A DNA stretch of 64,000 nt from Prunus persica (lineage: Eukaryota; Streptophyta; Magnoliopsida; Rosales; Rosaceae), in the NCBI RefSeq assembly GCF_000346465.2, contig NC_034010.1:28498787-28562786 (forward strand). The letters run 5' to 3'. Made by a program: the position numbers and the translations under genes. A model generated the notes under the pieces. That model saw nothing but the letters and a program-made list of their open reading frames with translations, made no database searches and was not told the DNA's origin. Shown here piece after piece: positions 43,932 through 55,521 of this stretch. Each line of letters starts with the position of its first letter. Positions within the stretch are counted from its first letter, which is position 1.

Positions 43932-45556
43932 CTAAGCTCCATTAGCTGGAGGTCCGGAAGTTTTTTTAGTCGAAGAGGCAGTAGCATATTCGTCGATATC
44001 TATTTCCTTCACACCAGCAGTTAACGAGGAACCGGATCTCTTCTCCTTACCCATCGCAACATCCTCATCCTCATCTTCATCATCGAGAAAGGAGCCTTTT
44101 CGCCTGAGTTCTTTTACTTTCTGGAATTCATCATAATGAGCTCTTCTGTGCTCCCTAAAACTCCTACCATTTTTATCTGTCTCAGAATCTGCAAAGTCCC
44201 AGCAGAAAATGGCGGAACAGACAGATGAAAATAGTATAAATGTAAGTGAGGGGTAGAACAATTTGAATATATCCCCGTCTTTTTTTAACTGGGCAAAGGG
44301 GACGCAATAACTAGAAGAGGATTAAACAACCAAGTTCTAAGCATTAACAGAATATAATGAGGGAAAGTTTAGACGCAATAATAACCCATGACTATGTTCA
44401 TTAGGACCCAATCTCATGTGTCTTACATGAAGTAACAGCGTGAGATGATGCAACTTCAACATACCCCTCTACCAATTCATTGTATTTCATTGGTAGCACA
44501 AAACATATGACATCTACTCTCTTTATATACCTTCCATACAGAGGATAATATATGTAACAGAACTTAACACTAAATTTAAATTTTGGGGGAAAAGCTTACT
44601 AAAGTTGAATAGGGTAAATAATAAGGTGACAAGTTTATATTTAATCAGCCAACTGCAAGGAAATATAGCGAATAGTTGTAACAAAATCTGATTGAAAGGG
44701 TTAACTTTGGGAAGAAAAAGAAAAGAGAATGAAAGAAGACCTTCATCATCTTGTTCCATAGCATCTGCCTCATCCTCAGATGATGTCCAGCCAGTAGATC
44801 TTGGGGTGTTCTTTCTACTTGATGATGCCACATCGGTCAAAGCAGTTCGTATTGCTTCTGCATGAACTGCATCACCAACACAATCATTGAAGCTACCCCG
44901 TATAGGAGACAGAGATCCTGCCAAGATTAAAGTTGCCACACAAAATGATAAGTTTCCACATTTAAGATACATATATATATTTTCAGAAAACGAGTATTAA
45001 AACCAGCACAAAGGATTGAAAACCAACAAATCAAACATTAGCATATGAAAAGAAACAATCATTGAAACTCAAGACCACTTTATACATAACACCAGTGACA
45101 CTTTGTTTTTAAGGAAAAGAAGACAAACACATTAACGTTCATGCATATACAATTGACAGGCCTCCATAGAAAGGAAAATATGATAGAAACCAGCATACCA
45201 TCCTCATCATCGGTCATCATAGGGTGGTATGGCGTCTTCGGCTCAGTAATTTTCTGCCTTACAGGTTTATTTGCTTCGATTTCTCCCAGATTAGCCTCAT
45301 CCCATCTAACTCGGCCCCTGCCACTCAATCAGCAAAATCTAAAATCAGTATATCTATCAACTTCAAACATATGCTAATAAACAAAAAGTATACAAGATTT
45401 TACAAAACAGAAAAACCATCCATCTCCTAAATGCAATGCCTTAATAAACATTTCATTCTTAATATCCATTGTTAAGACAAAAAGAATTTAACACAAGTAT
45501 AAACCACACCCAAAAAATATAAAGACAATAGAAGAAGACAGATTGAATTACTTCAT
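43932..45556 (-). CDS. Protein phosphatase 1 inhibitor-2 (IPP-2) family protein
   Basis: Regulatory inhibitor of type-1 protein phosphatase, acting in nucleus and cytoplasm. Exons on the minus strand are 45556-45552 (only ATGAA), 45317-45199, 44917-44741 and 44188-43932, giving 185 residues. The start [20 protein letters not shown] requires a five-base first coding exon joined at [29 protein letters not shown] and SLSPIRGSF follow. [11 protein letters not shown] lies near residue 90, and the C-terminal helix [20 protein letters not shown] carries the conserved HY(D/N)EF phosphatase-contact motif. A strongly acidic run ([10 protein letters not shown]) comes next. A telo-box AAACCCTAA lies in the upstream leader (45892-45900). 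Without the small first exon no ATG begins the conserved frame. Splicing was inferred by family fit. Confidence 0.85.
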
Positions 45557-46474
45557 TTTGCTAAACAGCTGATCTCCGCAAAAGCAGCACAAGCAACTGC
45601 TCAATTGAATTGAATTCTCTGAAACAAATTGAAAAACTTATTAAATTCTCTACATTAAGCAGAATAAACCCAAAAAAATTGCATTCTAGGTCCTCAACCC
45701 CTTATTAACAACAATGAATTATATTTACACAATAACCTGAGAATCTAAGAAAGAAAAAAAGAAAAAAGAATGGAAATTTCAATTCCATTTCTCCGAAATA
45801 AATCCAAAGCTCAAAGATGGGCCATAATATACTAATCAAAGACGCAGAATAATAAAACTATCCAATAGAGCCACAGATCAATAGCGCATTAAAACCCTAA
45901 CGAACCTAATCCTCAAAAACGCAGAAGGCGCCCAAGAAAATATATGGATCACCTTGCTTACGCTTCGTTTGGTTGCTGAGAATATTCGAGAAAACAGAAG
46001 AAAATGAACCTCTGGAACCATAGAAATGGTCAATTAAACAGCGAGTTTGTTTACGGATCGGAACTTTCAATTTCTTTCATTTTCCTGCCGTTTCCGGGAT
46101 TTCATGGACAATTTTGAGCGTAAAAAATGAAATTTATAAGTAGGAGAAAACAAGAAACAGAAAATTGGATTTGGTACCTCGCTTCCTCAGGGAGAAAATA
46201 AGCGTGCGAATCAATCGAAGAGCTGAATCCAATTTTCCTTCTTCGTTCTTATGTTGTCCTGTTTTACTAAATTACCCTACGGAATAAGATGTAATAGCAA
46301 TTGAAGCCACCGAAGGACGTTTCTTGCAGTGTGAAGATCTTGGACCGTAAATCCAAATTACACCCCTATGATCTAAACACGTCAGCAGCAGAGGGTACGG
46401 GGAGAAGGATTTTCAACTAGTATAGCCTAAACACGTCAGCATCCCTAAATATAATAAATTCAATTAATTAAATA
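45557..46474. other. Leader/intron and promoter of the inhibitor-2 gene
   Basis: Probably holds a non-coding first exon and leader intron of inhibitor-2 plus its promoter. No other gene is supported. Confidence 0.4.
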
Positions 46475-46884
46475 GTATAGCCGGGCGGCTGTACCATTTA
46501 AATATAATAAATTCGCACATTTAAATAGTGCTATACCTTTTAAATATAATAAATTCGATCATGTATAATAAATGCGAATATTTAAAGCGTATAGCCGCCC
46601 GGCTATACTTTTCAAATATGATAAATTCGAATATTTAAAAGGTATAGCCGCCCGGCTATACGTCTCAAATGAAATAAATACCATTATTTAATTTTCGAAT
46701 ATTTAAATAATATAGCCGCGAGGCTTTACTATAAATTTGAATATTTAAATAGTATGGCCGAATGGCTATACTTCGCAAATATGATTAAAATAGTATAGCC
46801 GTTCGGCTAGACTATAAATTCGAATCTTTACATAGTATAGCCGCGCGGCTATACCGTATAAAAAGTATAGCCGCCCGGCTAGAC
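46475..46884. repeat. Palindrome array C, 38 kb from arrays A/B
   Basis: Copies of GTATAGCCGNNCGGCTATAC start at 46475 (centre GG), 46528 (half), 46589 (CC, perfect), 46642 (CC, perfect), 46710 (CG, damaged), 46752 (AA), 46793 (TT), 46835 (CG, perfect) and 46865 (CC). Spacing is 30-68 bp, with a run of 41-42 bp. Spacers repeat AATAAATTCGAATATTTAAA, itself nearly palindromic and related to the spacers of arrays A and B. It sits between the divergent inhibitor-2 (-) and ARFRP1 (+) genes. Confidence 0.9.
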
Positions 46885-47773
46885 TGTTAAAATTTTGTCA
46901 AGTTAACTTTACTTAAAAACAAGGGTAATGCTAGGGATCTCTATAAGAGAGGTGGTACACAATGTGGTAAGTTTAACATTTTCGTAAAAACAAAGGAAAA
47001 AGACATTGCACCATGTAGGTTCCAGCCTATAGACCCGAAAACTTGGCCAAGGGTAATTTGGGCGAGGGAATGACAAATTTGTCAATTACAAATAACATAT
47101 TAATATGGAAAAAAATTTGGGAAGGGAAAAATAGAGAGAGAGTTTCGTAGCTTAAGAAGAAGCTGTTCTTGGGCCCAACAGCTACACGGAGTAGCAGGAG
47201 TTCTTGATAACAGTGAAGACATCGCCAGCATCCCACAAAAGTAAGAATTTGAGTTTTTGCAATCACATATATACTATGGATCCAACTTTGTTTTTCTCCG
47301 TCAATATCTGATTATCATGCGTGAAAATTCTTTGTTGATCTGGGTCTCTTACGGTTTCTTTGTTCTGTCTGAATTTTAGTGCTGAAAGGAAAATGGGTTA
47401 TGTTAATTTTCATTTTTGTTTTTAGATCTAATGGTAATATTGTAACTTGATGATTGAGCTACTAAAGAAGGCTTGATGTAGTTCGCTGAAAATGAAAAGG
47501 GTGGTTTATTTACTTCAACAAGAGTTGGGATTTTACAATTGACGAAAAGTTGAAGACTTAGAACCTCAATTGGTCAGGGCAATCAGAAGTTGAGCCAAAT
47601 GTATTGCGAATTCTTTTGAGATTGCCAAATGGATCCAAGTGTTTCAAATTTGCAGCAACATTGACCCTTTTTGTTCTGTTTCAGGTGGTAAAATTCACAA
47701 GGTTGAGGAAGATCAAGTTTGATAATGAAATTCTTTCGGTAGGGATAAAATACTAAAGAGATCAAGGGCAGAG
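46885..47773 (+). other. Promoter, leader exon and leader intron of the ARFRP1 gene
   Basis: A likely non-coding first exon ends near 47240 (AAAA|GTAAGAA). A polypyrimidine acceptor TTCTGTTTCAG ends at 47684, leaving about 89 nt of leader before the ATG at 47774. The TSS is not defined. Confidence 0.45.
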
Positions 47774-49734
47774 ATGTTTTCGTTGTTTTATGGACTCTGG
47801 AAATATATGTTCAGTAAGACAGAGTTTCATGTACTCATTCTTGGAATCGACAAAGCTGGGAAAACGGTAATGCACCTGTGAAATCTTCTTTTACTTATTG
47901 GGCTTTATTTTGTGATTCTGAGCTGCTTTTATTTTTTGTGGAATTGTCTTCTTTTAACACATCTTCAGATACATTAGCTGTAATTCTTATTCTGATATAA
48001 ATTTGTAGACTTTGCTCGAGAAGTTGAAATCACTTTACTCAAACTTGGAAGGTCTCCCTCCTGATCGAATTGTTCCAACTGTGGGACTTAATATTGGTCG
48101 TATTGAAGCATCAAATACCAAACTTGTGTTCTGGGATCTGGGAGGTCAGGTATGTGAAATTCATCCGTGCCATTTATATTCTTTCATCTTTCTTATTCTT
48201 TATTTTAACATAGATTTGTTCTCCTTTTACTTGACCCTGGTTCCAAGTATTGTTCCACAAAATGTAGGATTGGGGAATACTATACGCTACTAGCATCATA
48301 TTCAATTTTACATTTTCCAGAGAACATTATTATTGTTAGTATTACTATCATTAGTTGGTTATCACATATCAGGAATGTTGTAGTCTCCAGCTGTTGCAAA
48401 TCAATCCTTTCTGTAGTATCGCATATCAGGATTGTCAGAATTATTGATGCAATTGTTGTTTGTTTTTGCTGTCAGCCTGGTCTTCGCTCAATCTGGGAAA
48501 AATATTATGAAGAAGCACATGCCGTGGTCTATGTAATTGATGCCACTTGTCCTTTACGTTTTGAAGATTCAAAATCTGCATTGGGTAGGTGATATTAAAT
48601 TGCTAAATCTTGTGAACATATTGTGTTGGGTTTGTAACTATGATTTCCCATGATCGTAAGTTGAGGAATAACAAAAATACCTGAGACGCTGATACTATTA
48701 CTTTTGACTTCTTAAAACCAGAAAAAGTTCTTCGGCATGAGGATTTGCAAGGAGCTCCTCTATTGATTTTGGCCAACAAGCAGGTGAGAGGCGAATTATG
48801 CATCCTTCCAAACCAAAAGAATAGTATCATTTCACACAAATTCATAAGCAACCTAATCATGAATTTTCATAAATTTGGGCTTCCATATGTCTGAAGTTAT
48901 GGAACCACAGTTTTCACGTTTGGTATTTTCTTCAAAATGCACACACCCTGAAATCTATGTGCATAGTTCTCCTTCAGTTACGTATCTTCTATGGAAGGGT
49001 TGTAATTTATTGTGCATCCTTCTTGTTTCTTTAACATATGGAATTACTTCCTTCTATGTTTGATATGACGAGCTGCTATTCCTCTGCCATCTCTCGTTTT
49101 CTATTGTAGCACCTTCCATTTACCAAATTCTTTCTTTGAAGTCTTGTTGTACCCTGAAGTCTAGTTTTTGTGTGCCTGTGAGGAACCTTGGGTGCTGGCA
49201 GAAGCATTGGCATGCATTGTGTTGTATTAACCTGGTTCTTAATTAAGAGAAAAAATAAATTGCTCAATAAATCTCTGTCTTCACTATATTGAAATATGTT
49301 GGCAATGGCAGGATCTTGCTGATAGTGTATCAGCTGAGGAACTTGCTCGATATCTAGATCTTAAAAAGTTGGATGAAAGGGTTTATATGTTTGAAGCCGT
49401 TTCAGCATATGATGGGTAAGTGGATCTTTTCTAAGCTCCATTGCTTCGCCAAATATTTAAATTTTAATTGCTCTGATACATTAGAGATTTGGAAAAGAAA
49501 TTTTGGCACCTGATGAACTACTACATAGTGGTTGAACCAGAGATCCACAGTACACATTTCTCTGCACGGAGATGTGGTAGATTTACAAAATGCAGTAGCT
49601 CTTACAGTTTGATGTTGGATTGCAGGATGGGGATTAAAGAAAGTGTGGAGTGGTTGGTGGAGGTAATGGAGAGAAGCAAGAGAACTGAAATGTTGAGAGC
49701 CCGTGCAGGAGCAACAGGCCCTGCTTCTAACTAG
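47774..49734 (+). CDS. ARFRP1: ADP-ribosylation factor-related protein 1 (ARFRP1/Arl3p-like GTPase)
   Basis: Golgi-associated small GTPase that, in yeast and animals, recruits ARL1 and golgins at the trans-Golgi. Six exons: 47774-47866, 48009-48149, 48476-48584, 48722-48783, 49312-49415 and 49626-49734, giving 205 residues (family ~201-204). G1 is GIDKAGKT, with the exon 1/2 junction right after its Thr. Switch I is IVPTVGLNIG, G3 is WDLGGQ (exon 2 end) and G4 is NKQD (split by the exon 4/5 junction). The effector helix PGLRSIWEKYYEEAHAVVYV is typical of ARFRP1 rather than ARF. Residue 2 is Phe, not Gly (MFSLFYGLW), so it is not myristoylated; ARFRP1 relatives are N-acetylated instead. All GTPase motifs are intact. 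Confidence 0.95.
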
Positions 49735-50198
49735 AATGGCATGTATCAGCAACCGATATGGCAGTTGGGTTGCCCTGCTTCTTTCTGTAACAGTTGTGTA
49801 AATAAATCAGGCTTTTTGAATTCATTCTGATTATTTATTACATGATTCTAAGTCAACGATCAAAGTTTTCACGTCTTCTTCAGGCTAGTTCTTCTAATTG
49901 TTCTTACTTTTTTAGCTGGAAATTCAGAATGTAAGATAGAACTTATTATGTGAATCTTGTATTTTAAATTGCCGTTTCCTACATACGAATCCAGTTGAAG
50001 CCTAGGAATTTTATGTATCAACATGGCCCTCGTTGCAATTGTCTCGTACTCGATAAGAATCAGAAGCAAGATTCAGGGACTTGAATAATGATAATAGTAC
50101 CACATAAATAATAGGGACATTGGATCATTTGAATACATTTGTTTCCTTTCTTTGACATCCTTCGCAAGGAATGCATTTGAAGAAGCTGCTTCGGTTTT
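49735..50198. other. Intergenic between convergent ARFRP1 and CTF8
   Basis: 3' flanks of both genes; nothing else recognised. Confidence 0.5.
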
Positions 50199-50732
50199 TC
50201 AAGGCACGGAGTTGAACTGAGCTGCTATTTGCTCGCTGCCCTTATTCTTCTTCACTGCTGGTTGTGGTTCTTTGCAAATCAAAAGGGAAAAAGGCAATGT
50301 GTCATGTTCAATAATTCTAGTACACCAAAAATCCAATTTATTATTTTTTTTTTTCTTCAAAAAGTAATGTAAGAAAAGAGTGAAATGCTTACTGGAAATG
50401 AGGGCCATAGGTCTGGTATTGAACAGAATCCGGTGGCGAATAATTCCGATGACTTCCAATTCTACCCCTGCGTCTCGGGAGGGCTTGAGTTTCCTTAAGA
50501 CCAAGAGTGGCTTCTTCAAGGGCTGTTTGGTTCCTGTCAATTCGTGATACCCAACAGTAAATGTGTAGGTTTGGTCCTGGGAGGAGGCGGAAGGGCGGCA
50601 GAGGAGGCCGATGTGGAGGTTGTGGAGGCGATCTTGAAATTGGGACTGAACCTCCACCATCCCTTGCAATTCCACCACCGCCCATTCTGGGCAGTTGCTT
50701 TCTCCGCAACTGCACTTCACCCGAATCTGCAT
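50199..50732 (-). CDS. CTF8: Chromosome transmission fidelity protein 8 (CTF8)
   Basis: Small subunit of the alternative CTF18-DCC1-CTF8 replication factor C clamp loader, acting in nuclei on PCNA loading and sister-chromatid cohesion. Two exons: 50732-50393 and 50269-50199 (phase 1 junction), 136 residues. It starts MQIRVKCSCGESNCPEWAVV. The Ctf8 fold motifs VELQGMVEVQ, YTFTVGYHELTG, KPLLVLRKL and the C-terminal ELEVIGIIRHRILFNTRP are all present. The last exon encodes a short basic tail (KPQPAVKKNKGSEQ). A (GA)9 tract sits directly before the start codon (50734-50751). Site II elements further upstream fit a replication-linked gene. Confidence 0.93.
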   Translation of the reverse strand: MQIRVKCSCGESNCPEWAVVELQGMVEVQSQFQDRLHNLHIGLLCRPSASSQDQTYTFTVGYHELTGTKQPLKKPLLVLRKLKPSRDAGVELEVIGIIRHRILFNTRPMALISSKHFTLFLHYFLKKKKNNKLDFWCTRIIEHDTLPFSLLICKEPQPAVKKNKGSEQIAAQFNSVP

Positions 50733-50891
50733 TCTCTCTCTCTCTCTCTCTGCTCTTCTTCTTCACTTTCTTCCTTTCCCTCACTTTTCAATTTAACCCT
50801 TGTTTTTGGGCGGCTAACAACTCCCGCTCTCCAAACGAAGTCCTCACTATAGAATTCTACCTGAAAGTGAAATAGCAAAGGAAATTTGTTT

Positions 50892-50949
50892 TGGGCCTGA
50901 GTGTTTAGAGCCCATTACCCACAATAAAAAGGGCATGGATAGGGCCCAA
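50892..50949 (-). promoter_or_regulatory. Cluster of site II (TGGGCY) elements upstream of CTF8
   Basis: TGGGCC at 50892-50897, AGCCCA (reverse TGGGCT) at 50909-50914 and GGGCCCAA at 50942-50949. They lie 160-220 bp before the CTF8 start codon. Such elements drive PCNA and other proliferation genes via TCP factors. Confidence 0.5.
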
Positions 50950-51315
50950 CCCTGAACTCATCCATCCATCTATCCATCCGTCTATCAATAATAAAAGGAT
51001 TGTAATAGAAATCAATTCAAAATGTGTAACCTTTAACATGAATATTACAGGAGCATACACTGTTAATAAGAAAATACACTATAGTTAAACATACGCTGAG
51101 AAAACTTCGCCGAGGCAATCTCTTTCTAAAAGGAATTGTCCTTATGGCTGCGTTGTGATAAACTAACACAAAAAAAAAGAAAAAAAAAAAGGGTTAGGGG
51201 CGTGGAGCCAGATTGGTGGTACAAACAAAGTGTTGTATAAGCTGTACAGGGATTGAAGCCAGTGCAATTGTGCCGGTGCATTGCCCATGTTTCACATTGA
51301 TTGCCTATCCATGCC

Positions 51316-54173
51316 CTATTGGTTTGTACCTGATCCACCAGAACTATGTAAACTTGCATTCCTGGTGTGTGCAGGCTCTGAAAATTGCTGGCACAAAACA
51401 TCAGTTTGGCAGAAGTTATCTAGACCAACATTTTTCAAGGTCAAGTCACTGTTTCCTTGGGTTCTTGATGAGCTTAGTTGCTGCTGAAAATACTCCTCAA
51501 TATGAGGATCATAGTCCAGTGGGATTGCACCTGTGAGAGTTTTTATAGCAAATTCAATGCATGGGTCTGGCCATAAACCCCCGAAAGGCAACTCCACTGG
51601 GGATCCTGACTTCTGTTCAGCCTTATCATCCTTTCCAACTTTTCCCCCATGTTGTTCTGGTATAAAAAGGTTGCCAGGAGCCAAAACAACATCACTCCTC
51701 TTATTGTCTTCTTCTTTGTTTCCAGAACGATCTTTGGGAGTAGCCAAGTCACCTGAAGATTGCTCACTATTGCTCCTGGAATTGTCAAAAGCTATTCCAG
51801 TGAGAGTCTCTATTGCAAATGCAATGCATGGATCTGTCAAGAAATCCCCCAGCGGCAGGTCTGGTTGAAGTCCTGGCTTCCCTTCTGCCTTATCAGTGGT
51901 TTCAAGTTTTCCTGCATGTTCTTCTGGGAAAACAGAAGCACACATTTGCTTCTCGTCACCACTATTCATTGTTTCCACATTTTGAACATGCTTTTCTGGC
52001 TCAACCTCAGGATAACCAGGCTGTCGGAATACAGAACCAGTGGAATTACCTGAAGAAGAACCTTCAGTTGTACTATGTACTCCTTCCCCTGATTGTTTAA
52101 TTGTAACTCGACGTGCTCGAGTACTTGTTTTCAGTTCTGGCACTGGATCAACTTCAACTCCAGCTAGTCGCTTTGAAGCACGACGAGGCAAGTTCAGCTC
52201 TTTCTTCTTCTTGGACTTGCCCAGGCTACGTTGGGTCTTTTTACTTTCATGTTTAAAGAGCCCACTTTCCAGGCATTGCTTATCTGCCAGGCCAACACCT
52301 GCTGGAACTGAAATAAATTCACTTTTGTAAGAATTACCGTCCTGTTCTTTCTGCTCCGAACCTTTGGCTTCTGTTGGATTTAAGCAGCCTGATTCAGTGT
52401 CCACCTCAGCTGCAGTCAGTTGTGTGATTTCAAATGAGATAAAAGCTTATTATATAGTAAAGTATAATAAGGGTTGGCCTTTCGAAATCAATCTAACTTC
52501 CTAAATCATCACCCCTGAAAAAAAGACTTATTTTAAGAGCCTCAAATCTTATTTCCACATAAAAGAAACAGTGCAAATAAGAGATGAAAGTTGCACATTA
52601 CTCTGATCAGAAGTTTGTGCTGGAAAGGTCGGGCTTTCTCCCTTACATGCTAGATTAAGTATCTGTCCATCCTTCATGATCTCATTCAAGTGCGAGCTCT
52701 GATTGAAGTTACAGACAATGTAATTTTGCCTAACAATCAAAGTTAATGATGGGCATAATAAAGTACAAACCCAAACAATCCCTTTTTCAGTAGAATACTT
52801 ACAGAGGCTTTTTCATCTTCCAATTCCTTATCAATACCATGACTTGGCTCTAGAATTAGCCTTCTTGGCTCCTCATTTTCAAGATAGCGATTCACATCCT
52901 TCATAGAGCGGAATAATTTTTCACTTACAGGATCAATATAGTACTGCATACATTGAATAACAGGTCAAAGAATGTATTGATATTTCAGAGGCCAAATTGG
53001 AGTACAATTATCATGCAAATCCTCTGCAATGCAGCCAAGCAAATCAAGAAATAGTGAAATTTTTTGAGAGATTACCGAGTCTCTCCTGATCTTATGATCC
53101 TTTTTTGTCATCCGAATTTCTTTGATCCATCCTTGAGGTAGTCCTTCTGCTATAGTCTTCTCAACCACAACCTAATTGCTTGAATAATTGAAGTTTCTAT
53201 ATCCAAATTAATAAAATATGATAAAATCAAACATCTAAATGTAAATCATAAAGAGCAGTTTGTGTCAACGAACATCATTTGCTGATCGCTTCAAAGTCTC
53301 TTCAACTTTCTGTTTGACTTCATCGCTGATTTGAGAGGTGTTGAGATAGCGAGATACCTCTGCCTTGGAATTGAATTTATGTCCACTTGTGGTATCGTAA
53401 TAATACTGCAATAAGCGCAAATTATATACATCTGAACTAAAGTATGTTGAGACACATCTCAAAATATAATCAAGTTGATATTCTCTCCATATACAACTGT
53501 TTCAAATTTTAGCTTAAAATTAACACTTATCCCCAAACCCTCGCAGTCATTTTCTTATGTTTGCTATATGTCTTAAAGAAACAATAGAAAATCCAAGGAA
53601 ATTTCGGGTGGCCCTATCTCGTTTCAGATTCTATATCCTACAATGTTCTCAAACGATTTCCATAACATCTTTCCTTTTTGGCAAGACTTGAAAATTGAAA
53701 TGCTACCTTCTAGAGCATACAAATTATGAGATAAACGTCACTAATCAACATAACAATCACAATCGAATGAACCCTCTAACTTTAAAAAAACATATAAATT
53801 TTCAAGTTTACATCTTTGATCACAAGGCACAAGACCACATTTCTACCCTATTGATTTCCAAAATCCACCCAAACCCACTGAAAGTTCAGAAAACTTATTA
53901 ATCAGCTACGTGGATTACCATGTAATGCAATCCACTTAACATTAAAACTAATTTTCCAAACTTTGACAAACAAAGAAAACAAGTTCAGGAACATAAACCT
54001 AAACAAGCTATAACTTTAACATGGAAAATTACTCGAGGATCTCGCAGTCGTGAAGATAGAAAGAACTCAAAGAAATAGCAATTTTTTACCTTGTCTCTTT
54101 TACCGTTATTTCTAACTTTGACCTCAACGGTCCAACCAGTTGGGAGCCAGTCTTCGGATTTTTGGTCCGTCAT
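51316..54173 (-). CDS. Methyl-CpG-binding-domain protein with two MBDs, MBD13-like
   Basis: Nuclear protein expected to bind DNA or chromatin through MBD folds. Exons on the minus strand are 54173-54090, 53405-53274, 53171-53076, 52943-52803, 52698-52602 and 52409-51316, giving 547 residues. MBD1 (about 5-65) has WLPTGWTVEVKVRNNGKRDK, then YYYDTTSGHKFNSKAEVSRY. MBD2 (about 75-140) has GLPQGWIKEIRMTKKDHKIR, then YYIDPVSEKLFRSMKDVNRY. Each domain is split by an intron at the same place, before YYxD. The middle is basic (SKKKKELNLPRRASKRLAG; KTSTRARR). The C-terminus carries two copies of a DPCIxFAIxTLTG motif. The start is at ATG 54173 (MTDQKSEDW); a (GA)n tract precedes it. Close to AtMBD13 by architecture. 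Affinity for methylated CpG is not predictable from this alone. Confidence 0.88.
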
Positions 54174-54199
54174 CTCGCCGGAATATGACTTCACAGTCA

Positions 54200-54231
<32 letters not shown>

Positions 54232-55254
54232 CCCGTGAGTCAAAAGCTTGGAAATTTAGAGTGCTCTCGGACAAAAGGTCTTCTCAGACCCACGTGTTGC
54301 CCAAACTCTCTTGCGATGCGAGGGAGGCCTAGGGGGAGAGAACGTGTACATCTCCGTTGAACGTGATTGTTTAATCATCTGCTCTGCTACGCTGTTTAAG
54401 TACTGCTCAGTAATGCGCATAATCAAGTTGTACCTTTGGGATGAAATTACCCTCTCATTTTTCCCCAAATGACTCATTTAGCCCAACGTACAATGTTTAG
54501 AATCGAAAAGTTTGAAGAAGCTTCTGAATTGGGGCTGTATAGGATTGAGTTTCATCAAGTGGAATGTGCACTTCTGTTAACGGAGATTCCACTATTGTAG
54601 TAGCCAGTGTACCATCAGTTAACCTAACACCTTCACTTAGAAATTGACACGTGACTCAGTGGATTTTCTTGTAGTTGTTGCTTGCTGTGCACTTTGCTCT
54701 TTAGCCTTGTTTTGTTTGGAGTGGAGGTGACATGGGAGTAACTGGCTACAGAACCACTGGATTGTTGCTTTGTGAATCTCTGACACTTTAAAATTTGGGA
54801 TTTTTCTAAGGTACCCCTGAACAATGTGAAATTTAGCTGTACCCCTTTTTTTGCCACACAGAATGAGAATTGGCACTGTTTGTATTCTTTCATTTGTCTT
54901 ATGAATCTGATCTTTCAAATTTTCTTTCCTTACAAGAAAAGCAAACAAGAGTAAAGACATAGAAAAGGAAACAAACTGCTGCCAATGGAAAAGTTGGGAA
55001 ACTTCCTTTCCATTGTTATTGCATGTTCCCAAAGGATAAGGAAAAACTTTTGCCAGCCAACATAGAATAAGCTAAGCATAAATATAATTGAGTTTGGTAA
55101 TGAAAGGAAACTTGGAAATCCCCAAATGCATGTATTATAATAATTATACATCTACAAAATTACAAAGAAACAGAAAGTTTTATATATCATACAATATCCA
55201 AACTAGTATTTATCTTCTGTATCAAGTGACAGCAGATTTATTGTATTAACTAAG
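54174..55254. other. Intergenic upstream of the MBD gene
   Basis: Begins with the (CT)n tract 54200-54230 (GA-rich leader on the gene strand). The rest is AT-rich spacer and the 3' flank of the first CLE-like gene. No supported gene. Confidence 0.45.
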
Positions 55255-55521
55255 CTAATTGTGAAGCTGATTGGGTCCTTCATAGACAACATGATGCGAA
55301 ACTGCGTGGATTGCGTTGATCTTGTTCTTCCTCATGGACTCGATGGAGCTTCGAAACATTGGAGCATACCTTCTGCTGTGTATTAACCTTTGTTCTGTAT
55401 CTCCATTAGAAGCTTGATTAGTACTAATAATACTAATAGATCGACCACAACTGCAACTTTGAATTATTCCCAAGAAGAGAATGAGAATAAGAATTGGGAT
55501 TATGCCCTTTTGAGCTTGCAT
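55255..55521 (-). CDS. CLE-like secreted peptide precursor with degenerate core (upstream-coordinate copy)
   Basis: Small 88-codon intronless frame. A clear signal peptide (MQAQKGIIPILILILFLGII) precedes a variable linker, and the C-terminus is HVVYEGPNQLHN. The last twelve residues follow the CLE dodecapeptide frame (R-x-V-P-S-G-P-N-P-L-H-N), but position 1 is His, 4 is Tyr, 5 is Glu and 9 is Gln. V3, G6, P7, N8 and LHN are kept. Positions 4 and 7 are normally the hydroxyprolines. AVSHHVVYEGPNQLHN aligns with the ending of the neighbouring gene at 57519-57788, so they are likely tandem paralogues. A TATATATA box lies about 45 bp upstream (55565-55572). Receptor and activity are unknown. Confidence 0.65.
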   Translation of the reverse strand: MQAQKGIIPILILILFLGIIQSCSCGRSISIISTNQASNGDTEQRLIHSRRYAPMFRSSIESMRKNKINAIHAVSHHVVYEGPNQLHN

